The position numbers and the translations under genes are program-made. From positions 5,899 through 69,898 of the forward strand of contig JAEWQB010000012.1 of assembly GCA_023460395.1 (NCBI GenBank): a DNA stretch of 64,000 nucleotides. Direction: 5' to 3'. A model generated the notes under the pieces. The model ran no database searches. It was not told the origin of the DNA and was given only the letters and a program-made list of their open reading frames with translations. Origin of the DNA: Pseudomonadota bacterium. Its GTDB lineage: Bacteria > Desulfobacterota > Desulfovibrionia > Desulfovibrionales > Desulfovibrionaceae. This document shows, piece after piece, positions 36,660 to 45,444 of this stretch; the first letter of the stretch is position 1, and each line of letters starts with the position of its first letter.

Positions 36660-37667
36660 TTATTCCTCCGCGTCTTCCGGCAGTTTTTCCACAGGGAGAC
36701 CCGCTTCGTACATCGCATCCCTGAATTCATCCTCATATTCCGCATAAGTACGGTATTCCTTGGGCGGATTCCACGGATTGATGTGGCGCTTTGCGCGGGA
36801 GTCGTTGGGAAGATTTCTAGTGGGGCTGAGGAACACGCCTCCCATGTGCATCAACTTGCTGAAGGGGAAGTAGGCAAGCAGAATGGAAAGGAAGAACATG
36901 TGAATATAGAAGGGGGTGCCAATATTGGCCAAAACGGCAGTGTCGGGGCGCAAGTGCACAAGGCTCATGGTGAAGGTTTTCACGGAGGCGACGTCCACTT
37001 TGGTGAAGTAGCGCATGGAAATGCCGCTGCCTACCAGCCCAAGCAAAAGACACAGGGGGAAGTAATCGTTTACCAGCGAAATATAGCGGATACGCTGGTC
37101 AAACAGCCTGCGACCAAGCAAGTAAACAAGGGCCAGCACTACAAGCGCGTCGGTCATAAACAGACGGGGAACGCCAATTTGCAATATGCCGTCCAGCGTT
37201 TCCACTCCGCTGATGATAAAGGGCACCGGCTCAAGGAAAAATCGGAAATGGCGAATGAAAATGACCAGGAAACAGTAGTGGAACGCAAGAGCGAATAGCC
37301 ACAGGAACTTGTTGGACCAGTAAACGACCCGGCTGCCGTTTTCAATGGTCATTTTAGTGTTTCTGAACAGCGATCTGAACAGCAACACTTCAAGAATCAT
37401 GCGAATAACCACCCCTTTGGAGTCGGAGGGGTTGTCGAGAGGGGCGGGCTTAATCCACGGCAGGGATTTTTGCTGGCCCCCGGTCGTCGGGATGCGGAAC
37501 GGAACGGGGCGACGCGCCCAGTCCATGATTCGCCACGCGAACCCGATCAGGAAGACGAGCACAGCGGTGTAGGGAAGACATGCCGCAAAGACGAACTGGA
37601 GTCCCATTTGGGTTCCCAGCCAGGCAATGACTCCCAACGCTGTGACCGCGAGAAGTGAAATAAACAT
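36660..37667 (-). CDS. dsrM: DsrM, NarI-like membrane cytochrome b subunit
   Basis: This 335-residue protein has about six membrane helices and conserved histidines (FHYCFLVIFIRHFRFF), expected to bind haem b and pass quinol electrons to DsrK. It ends in a soluble C-terminal tail (DDSRAKRH-like region to EDAEE). ATG 37667 is preferred, with GAGGT upstream; an in-frame start at 37715 would run 16 residues further upstream without support. The gene follows the RsbRD-type gene by 19 bases. Confidence 0.94.
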   Translation of the reverse strand: MFISLLAVTALGVIAWLGTQMGLQFVFAACLPYTAVLVFLIGFAWRIMDWARRPVPFRIPTTGGQQKSLPWIKPAPLDNPSDSKGVVIRMILEVLLFRSLFRNTKMTIENGSRVVYWSNKFLWLFALAFHYCFLVIFIRHFRFFLEPVPFIISGVETLDGILQIGVPRLFMTDALVVLALVYLLGRRLFDQRIRYISLVNDYFPLCLLLGLVGSGISMRYFTKVDVASVKTFTMSLVHLRPDTAVLANIGTPFYIHMFFLSILLAYFPFSKLMHMGGVFLSPTRNLPNDSRAKRHINPWNPPKEYRTYAEYEDEFRDAMYEAGLPVEKLPEDAEE

Positions 37668-37686
37668 TCCGTACCTCGCTGCTAGG

Positions 37687-38226
37687 CTATCGGTTTTCGT
37701 TATCCGGTTCCCCAACCGGTTTTTCCAATATACGTTCAGCTCTGCGAAGGAGCTGCGAATGCTGGCGCTTGTATTCGTCCACCCGCAACTGCTGCACTTT
37801 ATCCCGGCAATCGGAATAGATGCGGAAACCAGCTAGCGCCAGCGAGTCAATGGCGGACTCCATTTCGCGCAGTTGGCGGCAGGCTTCCACATCGCCAAGC
37901 AGGGGAGTGGCGTGCTTGCGGATGATGGTTTTGAGAAAAAAGATGATGGACATGGCCTTGTCCGGGGGAAATTTCTGGATCGCCCGCACGCGGATGAGTT
38001 CGTCCAACGCGGGGAGGATCGTTTCACTTTCTAATTCACCGGAGGCAAGAGCGGCCACGAGCACTTCCACAGCCTTGCGGGTTTTTGCGCCGACAGGGTT
38101 GGAAAACGCATTCTGCTGGCTGCGAAGAAAACCCACCGTGTCAAAGGGATAGGTTCCGAAGATGGCTTCGATCCACTCTTTGCCGATGGCGCCTTGCTGG
38201 TCTTGTAGGAGTTGCTGGATGCTCAT
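37687..38226 (-). CDS. RsbRD N-terminal-domain sensor-like protein leading the dsr operon
   Basis: This 179-residue, mainly helical protein starts MSIQQLLQDQQGAIGKEWIEAIFGTYP, typical of the RsbRD N-terminal domain (a globin-like sensory fold used in stressosome proteins). No STAS or output domain follows, only a charged helix. It lies directly upstream of dsrM on the same strand, 19 bases apart, so it is expected to be co-expressed. A sensory or assembly role for the complex is an inference. The ATG at 38226 has a weak ribosome-binding site. Confidence 0.8.
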   Translation of the reverse strand: MSIQQLLQDQQGAIGKEWIEAIFGTYPFDTVGFLRSQQNAFSNPVGAKTRKAVEVLVAALASGELESETILPALDELIRVRAIQKFPPDKAMSIIFFLKTIIRKHATPLLGDVEACRQLREMESAIDSLALAGFRIYSDCRDKVQQLRVDEYKRQHSQLLRRAERILEKPVGEPDNENR

Positions 38227-38797
38227 CGCTCGCACCGTGGTTAAGGTGTTGCAGGGGACGTTGGGTTGCCAGACAGTCTCTTTCGCCGACTGAGGAGAAA
38301 TTCCTTCTCCGTAGGCGGGGGCATGCGGTTTGAAACGGATACCCCGTTCAAAACGTCTTGGTCTTCCCGCGTTTGCCCGTGTGGACCCGTTTGGTTGCCG
38401 ACTGGTGTGGTACATGCTGTTGACCGATCTCGTCCAGATATCCGGCCTTTCTCCGCAAGGCTCGGACGGGGCAACTTTACGATTTCGGCCCGCCCCACAC
38501 CTCCCTGCATTGGGCAGGATGCGGCTGGCGGAACACCCTATAATGTGTTTTCAGGGCATTGTCCAAATGAAATCATCCCCTGATCGCACAGGCAAATGCA
38601 CACCCCGCGTGGGGTGTTTGAAAAAGATTTTTTTCACATAGTCGCTATTTGGGAAAAGGTCAACAATTCCGGCATATTCTGGTTGGGCAACCAATGCTGG
38701 CTATCTCAGTGAATTTGTTGATGAAAAACCATACAGGTCTGCACCGCCACCTTGCGGGGTAAACGGGAGGGGAAAATCTGATGAGCGCGGGGACCGG
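38227..38797. other. Upstream region of the dsr operon
   Basis: This 571-base stretch has no supported gene. It holds the candidate dsr promoter and two adjacent inverted repeats at 38600-38636. The remaining ~370 bases to the first start codon would be a long untranslated leader. The part from 38664 to 38797 shows no clear terminator for the VKOR gene. Confidence 0.5.
38600..38663 (-). promoter_or_regulatory. Candidate dsr promoter with two palindromes over the start region
   Basis: On the minus strand TTGACC (38658-38663) and TATGTG (38635-38640) are 17 bases apart. The -10 overlaps a perfect 7-base inverted repeat TGAAAAA-GATT-TTTTTCA (38619-38636, plus-strand reading). Next to it lies ACACCCC-GCGT-GGGGTGT (38600-38617). 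The positions fit repressor operators or an early-transcript hairpin. Confidence 0.45.
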
Positions 38798-39793
38798 CTA
38801 TTCAGGGCAAGGTTCCCCGGTCTGATCGCATCCCGCAAACGCCCCTAATCCCCCTTGGCCCGCCTGCGGGGAACTTTCGCCCGGAAGCGGGGGAAAGAGC
38901 GCGGGGGCTGATGATCCGGCGGGGGGGGCCAGAAGGAAGCGGGGCACGCCATTCGTGATCATAACGGGGATGGTGGTTATTCCCATGGAGGCGAGGCGGA
39001 CTTTATTGCGGAATAATTTCCACCGAAGGCTTAAGCTTATGGGCAAATTGGTCGAAGTGGGGGAGGGAGTTGCTGATGATGGCGCTGGGGAGAGAAGGGC
39101 TGCTTCGCGCAATCCCCTGCGGAATGCGATGAGCATGGAGGTGCCGTCGCCCAGCGCGGCGCGCATGACTGCAATGGCGCGGATGTCCTGTTCAGACTCC
39201 GCCACCGGGTAATAGGCAATACGGGCGTCCGGGTCGGCGGCGAAACGCTCTACCGCCGTGCGGCAGACTGGGCAACTGGGAGAAAAAAACAATTGAATGT
39301 CCGCGTGTTCCGGTGTGCTGATGGCCCACGTTCCCATACTTTCATTAGCGGCGAGAAACAGGTTGGGCAGAAACGCGAAGCTCCAGAGCAGTAAGAGCAC
39401 CGGGCGCTGTGGGGAGGGGGAGCGCCCGCTGGGACGTAGCGAGAAGAAAAGGAGAGCGATAAATAGGGCGATGCCCAGACAAGGCACGCACGGAGCTGAA
39501 AAGGCCATGAAGAGCAGGAGTGCCGTATCCACGAGGAGTGCAGCCCCCGTCAGCAGAAACGCGATTTTTTGTCTGCCCAGCACGCAGAGAAGGGCGGTGG
39601 AGCAGAAAAAGGCAAGGCCGCCCCACCATAACGAGTATCCATATACTGTAAATTCCTTGAACAGGGAGCAGCCGGTGGTAATGCAGAGGGACTCCGCCTT
39701 GCCTAAGGCATTGACCAGAGAATAGACCGCTCCAAGGAGAGAAATCGCTAGAGCGCTCCATATCGGGCCGGTACGGCGAGATGTTTCGAACAT
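38798..39793 (-). CDS. VKOR-like thiol oxidoreductase fused to a thioredoxin-like domain
   Basis: This 331-residue protein has an N-terminal four-helix vitamin K epoxide reductase domain: CITTGC with the loop cysteines, VYGYSLWWGG, and APCVPCLG with the active-site CxxC. A thioredoxin-like domain follows (FFSPSCPVCRTAV, then TTIPVMI with the cis-proline). Such fusions oxidise cysteines of exported proteins and pass electrons to quinones. A Pro/Ser-rich stretch interrupts the second domain, and the C-terminus is Pro/Gly-rich. ATG 39793 lacks a good ribosome-binding site. It is divergent from the metallopeptidase gene. Confidence 0.82.
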   Translation of the reverse strand: MFETSRRTGPIWSALAISLLGAVYSLVNALGKAESLCITTGCSLFKEFTVYGYSLWWGGLAFFCSTALLCVLGRQKIAFLLTGAALLVDTALLLFMAFSAPCVPCLGIALFIALLFFSLRPSGRSPSPQRPVLLLLWSFAFLPNLFLAANESMGTWAISTPEHADIQLFFSPSCPVCRTAVERFAADPDARIAYYPVAESEQDIRAIAVMRAALGDGTSMLIAFRRGLREAALLSPAPSSATPSPTSTNLPISLSLRWKLFRNKVRLASMGITTIPVMITNGVPRFLLAPPAGSSAPALFPPLPGESSPQAGQGGLGAFAGCDQTGEPCPE

Positions 39794-39962
39794 GAGGAAC
39801 TCGGAGGAGGACGCCCGGCGATTCGGAGCGTTCCGGGTTGCTCTCCCGCAAGGCCCATGGGCATGACCGGGAGAAAATTGGTGAAAAGGTGGTATTGGGG
39901 AGTACTGTACTGTGTATCCTTTTGAGGGTAAAGAGGGGCATATTCCCTTCTTGGACGCAATC

Positions 39963-40715
39963 ATGATGCACAGTGTGTTTTCTGACAACGGTTCCATACA
40001 GTACTCCGTGGTCACAAGTTCCAAAGCGCAGCGCGTCGTCATTAGAGTCGATGTGCGTAAAGGCGTTGTCGTGGTCATCCCGGACGGATTTGATTCGGAC
40101 AGGGTTCCCGGCATCGTTGAAGCCCGCAGGGCATGGATTGGCAAGGTGGTGGCACGGCTTACTCCTCGTATGGAGCAGATAGCTGCGGAGCCTGATTTGC
40201 CGGAAAGCCTTCATCTGCGGGCGGTAGGCAGGGTTGTGAGACTTACCTACCATGCGTCAGCTAGGCCGTTTTCAGTGCGGAGCGCATCCGGCTTTCCGGC
40301 GCTTTCGGCAGCAGACAGCGAGGAACTTGGATTTTTCGGCAGATACGATGCGGACCGAGTCCGCACGTATCTCAGGCAATGGTTGGTACGACAGGCGAAG
40401 GCGCATTTGCCGAAGCTGCTTACCGATCTAGCCGGGGAACATGGGGTGGTTGTCAGATCGGTGCAGATTCGTTTGCAGAAAAGCCGGTGGGGCAGTTGCT
40501 CGGCGCGACGAGGCATCAATCTGAATGCCCGCCTCATGTTCCTGCCTGATCCGCTTGTCCGCTATGTGTGTCTTCACGAACTGGCACACTGTGCGCATCT
40601 GAATCATTCTCCTGCATTTTGGGAGCATTTGGAGTATCTTCTCCCGGGGGCGGGAGCGCAGGACGCAGCATTGCGACAGGCATGGCAATATACCCCGCAG
40701 TGGTCTTACGCGTAG
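39963..40715 (+). CDS. YgjP/WLM-type metallopeptidase (DUF45, M48-like)
   Basis: This 250-residue protein has the zinc motif HELAH in LHELAHCAHLNHSPAFWEHL and the preceding WGSC signature (QKSRWGSCSARRGINLN), as in the UTP pyrophosphatase/metal-dependent hydrolase family including E. coli YgjP. The exact substrate is uncertain. The start is the tandem ATGATG at 39963, with GGACG upstream; a longer in-frame start at 39912 lacks a binding site. Confidence 0.85.
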   Translation: MMHSVFSDNGSIQYSVVTSSKAQRVVIRVDVRKGVVVVIPDGFDSDRVPGIVEARRAWIGKVVARLTPRMEQIAAEPDLPESLHLRAVGRVVRLTYHASARPFSVRSASGFPALSAADSEELGFFGRYDADRVRTYLRQWLVRQAKAHLPKLLTDLAGEHGVVVRSVQIRLQKSRWGSCSARRGINLNARLMFLPDPLVRYVCLHELAHCAHLNHSPAFWEHLEYLLPGAGAQDAALRQAWQYTPQWSYA

Positions 40716-40776
40716 GGACGTCGTAAACTTTCCAGTATATATTGATAGCCCCGCTGCCGTTATCGGAGAACACGGA

Positions 40777-42453
40777 ATGACCCCGGAGTATAGTGCGCCA
40801 GTTTCTAAAATTTTCCAAAAGACTCGCCGGACCTTTCGTCTTACGGTGCCTCTGCGATATTGGCTGCTCTGTGTGAGTGCGGCGGTCCTCTTACTGGTTG
40901 TGTGGGCAGGGCACCGTGTGGAAGCGGAAAGAGCGCGTGCCGCCTACGTTCTGGTCCCGTATGAGGGACGCTCCGCTGACGCCGCTTTGCTGGGCCTCAT
41001 TGCGGAGGTGGGCGATGCGATGTGGAAGGCACCCCGTGCGGCGGTGCGCCGGGAACTGTACGGGGGGCTGCGCCATTATCTGGCACACACTCCGCCAGCG
41101 GGGTTTGTCGCCGTGCGGGAGCGAATGAGTCGCGCCCTCTCCGTATTATGGCGCATGGTAGAGCAACCGGAGGATCCGCAAAGCCGGACGGCATGGGAAG
41201 AAGCGCGAAGTTCGCTTCTTTTTTTGCAACGGGCGCTGGAGGTTTCCCGTTTGGTCGAAGTGCCTTCTCAGACCTCGGATTCCGGGTGGCCGTGGGCCTA
41301 CACGTTGCCCTCTTTGCTCCTGCCAGCGTTTTTTGTTTTCCTTTTTTATTACGTCCGGCCCTCGCGGCGAAACACCCCGTCCGGGGGGGGAACGCTGTCT
41401 CCCGCAGACGTTGCGCCGTGGGTGCGCGATACGGAGGAGGGAGAGACGGTACCGCCTGCCACCTCCCAGACCCCGTCCATTCCCTTTTTCCCGAACCGGA
41501 GTGACGCGTTGCCTAGAGGGGGCGTTGAACCGGGAATCGTAACCATCCTGCGGGGTAAGCGCATTCTGCTGGTAGAAGACGGCGATCTTACTGCCGCCGC
41601 GGCGGAATGGGGATTGCGGAAAGCCGAAGCCCATGTGTTGCGGGTGGCATCCGGCGAGGAGGCGGTGGCTGTCGGGCCACGGTATGGTTTTGATATTGCC
41701 TTGGTGGACGTGAACTTGCCGGGAATGAACGGGTATGAAACCGGGGCGCAGTTGGTACACATTGGGAAGGATAGGGCAGTTGTGGTGCTCGCGTTTACCG
41801 CTGATGGAACGTCCGATGTTGTGTCGGCCTGCCGTCAGGTTGGAATGGCGGGAGTGCTCCATAAGCCGTTGTCACTAGCCGCGTTGGGGCGCGCGGTGGC
41901 TGATGCTCCGCAGAAATTGCGGAAGGCGGAAAACGAAGAGGTGGGACACCTCATTTTGCCGTCCCCGCAGGACATGGCGGAGAACTGTCCCGGTGTTACA
42001 GGCGAGGATGTCGCTAATAATAATGATATGGCAGCGCTGCCGGTGCTCAATAGCGCCCATGCCATGGAAATCATGGCGTTGTCAGATGTCGAGTATAGTG
42101 CGATTCTTGAGACGGTGCTGGATTCCCTGTGGGAATACCGGGAGGCACTGCAACGTGCGTACGGGAACCATGCCTATGGGGAGCTGGCGGACGTGGCCCA
42201 CCGGTTGCGTGGAGAGTTCGCCAATGTGGGGGCAAGCCGGGTGGCAAGCTGTGTCGCGCGGCTGGAAACGGCATGCCGCAGCGCTGCCACACTACAGTCT
42301 TCCGACGAGCAGCAGCCTGTTTCTCAGAATACTGCTGACGAGGTACGGGCTTTGCTGGAAGCGCTGTATGATGCCATGTGTGAGGTTTATCAGGCCGGGG
42401 CAGTCCGGCTCGCGAAAGATTCCGGCAGACGATGCGGGGAAAGGGAATTGTAG
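40777..42453 (+). CDS. Membrane-bound receiver-HPt protein lacking a histidine kinase core
   Basis: The 558-residue protein has a first membrane helix at ~28-45, a periplasmic segment to ~170, a second helix at ~171-193, a Pro-rich linker, a receiver domain from ~260 (LLVEDGD, the phospho-Asp in ALVDVNLPGMNG, AFTADG, KPLS) and a C-terminal HPt domain with AHRLRGEFANVGA (His ~474). All catalytic receiver residues and the HPt histidine are kept, but no HisKA or ATP-binding domain exists. It must receive phosphate from another kinase. GGAG precedes the ATG. Confidence 0.82.
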   Translation: MTPEYSAPVSKIFQKTRRTFRLTVPLRYWLLCVSAAVLLLVVWAGHRVEAERARAAYVLVPYEGRSADAALLGLIAEVGDAMWKAPRAAVRRELYGGLRHYLAHTPPAGFVAVRERMSRALSVLWRMVEQPEDPQSRTAWEEARSSLLFLQRALEVSRLVEVPSQTSDSGWPWAYTLPSLLLPAFFVFLFYYVRPSRRNTPSGGGTLSPADVAPWVRDTEEGETVPPATSQTPSIPFFPNRSDALPRGGVEPGIVTILRGKRILLVEDGDLTAAAAEWGLRKAEAHVLRVASGEEAVAVGPRYGFDIALVDVNLPGMNGYETGAQLVHIGKDRAVVVLAFTADGTSDVVSACRQVGMAGVLHKPLSLAALGRAVADAPQKLRKAENEEVGHLILPSPQDMAENCPGVTGEDVANNNDMAALPVLNSAHAMEIMALSDVEYSAILETVLDSLWEYREALQRAYGNHAYGELADVAHRLRGEFANVGASRVASCVARLETACRSAATLQSSDEQQPVSQNTADEVRALLEALYDAMCEVYQAGAVRLAKDSGRRCGEREL

Positions 42454-42529
42454 GATTGAAATGTCGCACTGTACCGTGCGATAACCTTCCAATCACCCGC
42501 CGAACGCGCCGTTTTCGCTGGCAGGGAAG

Positions 42530-42561
42530 AAAAAAGGGGAGACGCCGGAGCGCCTCCCCTT
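42530..42561 (-). terminator. Rho-independent terminator of sat
   Basis: AAGGGGAG (42534-42541) pairs with CTCCCCTT (42554-42561). On the minus strand the stem runs into six T residues. It lies 20 bases after the sat stop. Confidence 0.88.
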
Positions 42562-42581
42562 GGAGTTCCTTGAGAGTGAGA

Positions 42582-43859
42582 TTACATGGCGGCGCCGGAA
42601 GCGGCACCCTGCATTTTCACTTCTACCTTCTCGGTTAGGCCTTCGTAGTATGCGCGCAGAATGTCGAGCACTTCGTCGCGCCCAAAGTGAGGCACAATTT
42701 CAGCGCCTTCAGACAGAGCCTTGCGCAGCTTGGTGCCGGAGAGGATGACGCGATCTTCCTTGGAGTGCGGGCAGGTGCGCAGGGAAGCCATGCCGTCGCA
42801 CTTGTAGCAGTAGAAGGTCCAGTCAATCTTCATGGGCTTGCAGAGCAGAGCCTTGCCGGGATCGGCGGGATGGGGAATCTTGTTGAAGATGGTCTGTGCT
42901 TCGAACAGGCCGTAGAAGTCGCCCACACCGGCGTGGTCGCGACCGATGAGCATGTTGTTCACGCCGTAGTTCTGGCGGAAGGTGGCATGCAGCAGGCCTT
43001 CACGGGGACCGGCGTAACGCATGTCGAGCGGGTAGCCAGCCTGAATCACGTTTTCTTTCACGAAGTAGTGTTCCACCAGGCAGTCAATGGCCTTTACGCG
43101 AACATCTGCGGGGATGTCGCCGGGCTTCAAGTTGCCGATGAGGGAGTGGATGAGCACGCCGTCGCAGACTTCAATGGCAATCTTAGCGAGGAATTCGTGC
43201 GAACGGTGCATGGGGTTACGCAACTGCAGAGCAGCTACGTTGGCCCAGCCTCGTTCTTCAAACATGGCGCGTACTTCAGCGGGACGCAGGTAAACACCCT
43301 TGTATGCGGTGGGGTATTCGCCTTCGGAAAGAACCTTCACGGGACCGGCAAGGTTCACTTCCTTCTGGGCCATAACCATCTTCACGCCGGGGTGATCTTC
43401 CAGAGCGACCTTCCAGAACTTGTCGTCAGCGGAATCTTCGCCTTCGCCCTTGAAGACTTTTTCGCATTCCCACTTCTTGTCGGCCTCGGACATAGCGTAC
43501 TTTTCCGTGACCTTCATGGTTGCGAACACTTCGCCCTTGCGGACCAGTGCGATTTCTTCGCCTTCCTTAACGCCGTCGGCAAAAGCCTTGTCGGCATCCA
43601 GAGTCACCGGCACAGGCCAGAAGGTGCCGTCAGCCATGGTGAAGTTTTCGCAAACGCCCTTCCAGTCGGCCTTGGTCATGAAACCGTTCAGCGGGGAAAA
43701 CCCGCCGATGCCCATCATGATGAGGTCGCCCTTGGCGCGGGGGGTGATTTCGAGCTGCTTAAGACCAGCGGCCTTCTTCAGTTCCGCTTCACGAGCAGCG
43801 CCTTCCAGCAGACAACATACAAGACCCTTACCACCATGCGGGGGGACCAGTTTAGACAT
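42582..43859 (-). CDS. sat: Sulfate adenylyltransferase (ATP sulfurylase)
   Basis: This 425-residue enzyme makes adenosine 5'-phosphosulfate from ATP and sulfate, the first step of dissimilatory sulfate reduction. It contains [11 protein letters not shown] (QxRN and HxxH nucleotide motifs), [12 protein letters not shown], and [18 protein letters not shown] with the metal-binding cysteines typical of sulfate reducer enzymes. GGAGGAAGG precedes ATG 43859; an in-frame start at 43907 would add unsupported residues. It is transcribed alone, divergent from the str operon. Confidence 0.97.
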   Translation of the reverse strand: MSKLVPPHGGKGLVCCLLEGAAREAELKKAAGLKQLEITPRAKGDLIMMGIGGFSPLNGFMTKADWKGVCENFTMADGTFWPVPVTLDADKAFADGVKEGEEIALVRKGEVFATMKVTEKYAMSEADKKWECEKVFKGEGEDSADDKFWKVALEDHPGVKMVMAQKEVNLAGPVKVLSEGEYPTAYKGVYLRPAEVRAMFEERGWANVAALQLRNPMHRSHEFLAKIAIEVCDGVLIHSLIGNLKPGDIPADVRVKAIDCLVEHYFVKENVIQAGYPLDMRYAGPREGLLHATFRQNYGVNNMLIGRDHAGVGDFYGLFEAQTIFNKIPHPADPGKALLCKPMKIDWTFYCYKCDGMASLRTCPHSKEDRVILSGTKLRKALSEGAEIVPHFGRDEVLDILRAYYEGLTEKVEVKMQGAASGAAM

Positions 43860-44029
43860 ACTTCCTTCCTCCGAATAAGATGAGTTTTTTCCTAAGGGAC
43901 TGAGCACGCGACTAACTGTACCCGAATCCGTAAAATGCCGAACGGAAAATCTCTGCGTGCTGAGAATATGTGGAAAATGTCCGGGAAGAAAAATTCCACA
44001 CGCTTCACGACTCAGCCCGTGATTAGGTC

Positions 44030-44047
44030 TTGTGAAAAAATAGACAA
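44030..44047. promoter_or_regulatory. Rex-like operator upstream of sat
   Basis: TTGTGAAAAAATAGACAA matches the half-site arrangement TTGTGA-N6-TCACAA: the left half is perfect and the right half matches in four of six positions. In D. vulgaris, Rex is reported to repress sat in response to NADH. Whether this organism encodes Rex is not visible here. Confidence 0.45.
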
Positions 44048-44490
44048 AAAGTCAAGTGCAAATGCTGGCAAAAAAAATACCAGTAATTTTGGCGGTATTC
44101 TTCGTTTATCGAAAAAGCGAAGTGCGACAGGGCCGAAGCCCGCTTGCAGCGCGGGAAACGCCGCTGGTTCCCCATGCGGGAAGTAGAGTGGGCTGTCTAC
44201 CGGCATAGTAGAGAAAACGGGAAAATCTCGCATGTGATAAATAGCGCAAGTAGTGTGTCAACGATGACGCTTGTGCGACGGATACAAGGAAAAACGCGGA
44301 AAAAGAAAAAATGTCTTGAAGAGATCTGGGAAAAACCGTATGTAGCCCTGTTCTTATTTCACGGGTCAGATTTACGATGCCAAGCGGGCTGCTGGGCTGC
44401 ATCGTTCGTCCCCGTTTGGGTTGGCGCAGGCGCGCGAGGTCTTCCCGGAATATGCTGACCGGGAGGGGCGGGCGTCGTGTACGCTGTTGC

Positions 44491-44519
44491 TTGACATGGT
44501 GTCAGCCGTGGCGTATTGC
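44491..44519 (+). promoter_or_regulatory. Candidate sigma70 promoter of the str operon (rpsL-rpsG-fusA)
   Basis: A perfect -35 TTGACA (44491-44496) and TATTGC (44514-44519) are separated by 17 bases, about 50 bases before the rpsL start codon. Confidence 0.65.
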
Positions 44520-44568
44520 CGTGCGTCCTATTCTGAACGAAAGATTGACAAGTTCCTACGGAGGAAAA

Positions 44569-44940
44569 ATGCCCACTATTAACCAGCTCATCCGCAAAGA
44601 GCGCAAAGTTGTCGCCAAGCGGAAGAAGACCCCCGCGCTGCAGGCATGTCCGCAGCGTCGCGGTGTGTGCACCCGTGTGTATACCACCACCCCTAAGAAG
44701 CCGAACTCGGCTCTGCGTAAGGTCGCCCGTGTGCGCCTCACCAACGGCATGGAAGTAACCGCCTACATCCCCGGCGAAGGCCACAACCTGCAAGAGCACT
44801 CTGTGGTTATGATTCGCGGCGGCCGTGTGAAAGACTTGCCCGGTGTTCGCTACCATATCGTTCGTGGTACGCTTGACACCTCTGGTGTCAGCGATCGTCG
44901 TCAGGGACGTTCCAAGTACGGTGCCAAGCGGCCCAAGTAG
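44569..44940 (+). CDS. rpsL: 30S ribosomal protein S12
   Basis: This 123-residue decoding-centre protein contains the conserved loops [12 protein letters not shown], with the lysine whose loss gives streptomycin resistance, and [12 protein letters not shown], with the aspartate (about residue 89) that RimO can methylthiolate. AGGAGG-like GGAGG precedes ATG 44569; upstream frame extensions are not supported. It is the first gene of the str operon. Confidence 0.98.
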   Translation: MPTINQLIRKERKVVAKRKKTPALQACPQRRGVCTRVYTTTPKKPNSALRKVARVRLTNGMEVTAYIPGEGHNLQEHSVVMIRGGRVKDLPGVRYHIVRGTLDTSGVSDRRQGRSKYGAKRPK

Positions 44941-44952
44941 AGATTGGAGTAA

Positions 44953-45429
<477 letters not shown>

Positions 45430-45444
45430 TGCTGGAGGCGAAGC

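Larger units (their letters stand above)
43860..44568. other. Divergent regulatory region between sat and rpsL
   Basis: This 709-base stretch contains no supported gene. It holds the Rex-like site at 44030-44047 about 170 bases before sat, a hairpin at about 44100-44126 (CTTCG/CGAAG arms), and the str promoter at 44491-44519. Confidence 0.5.
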
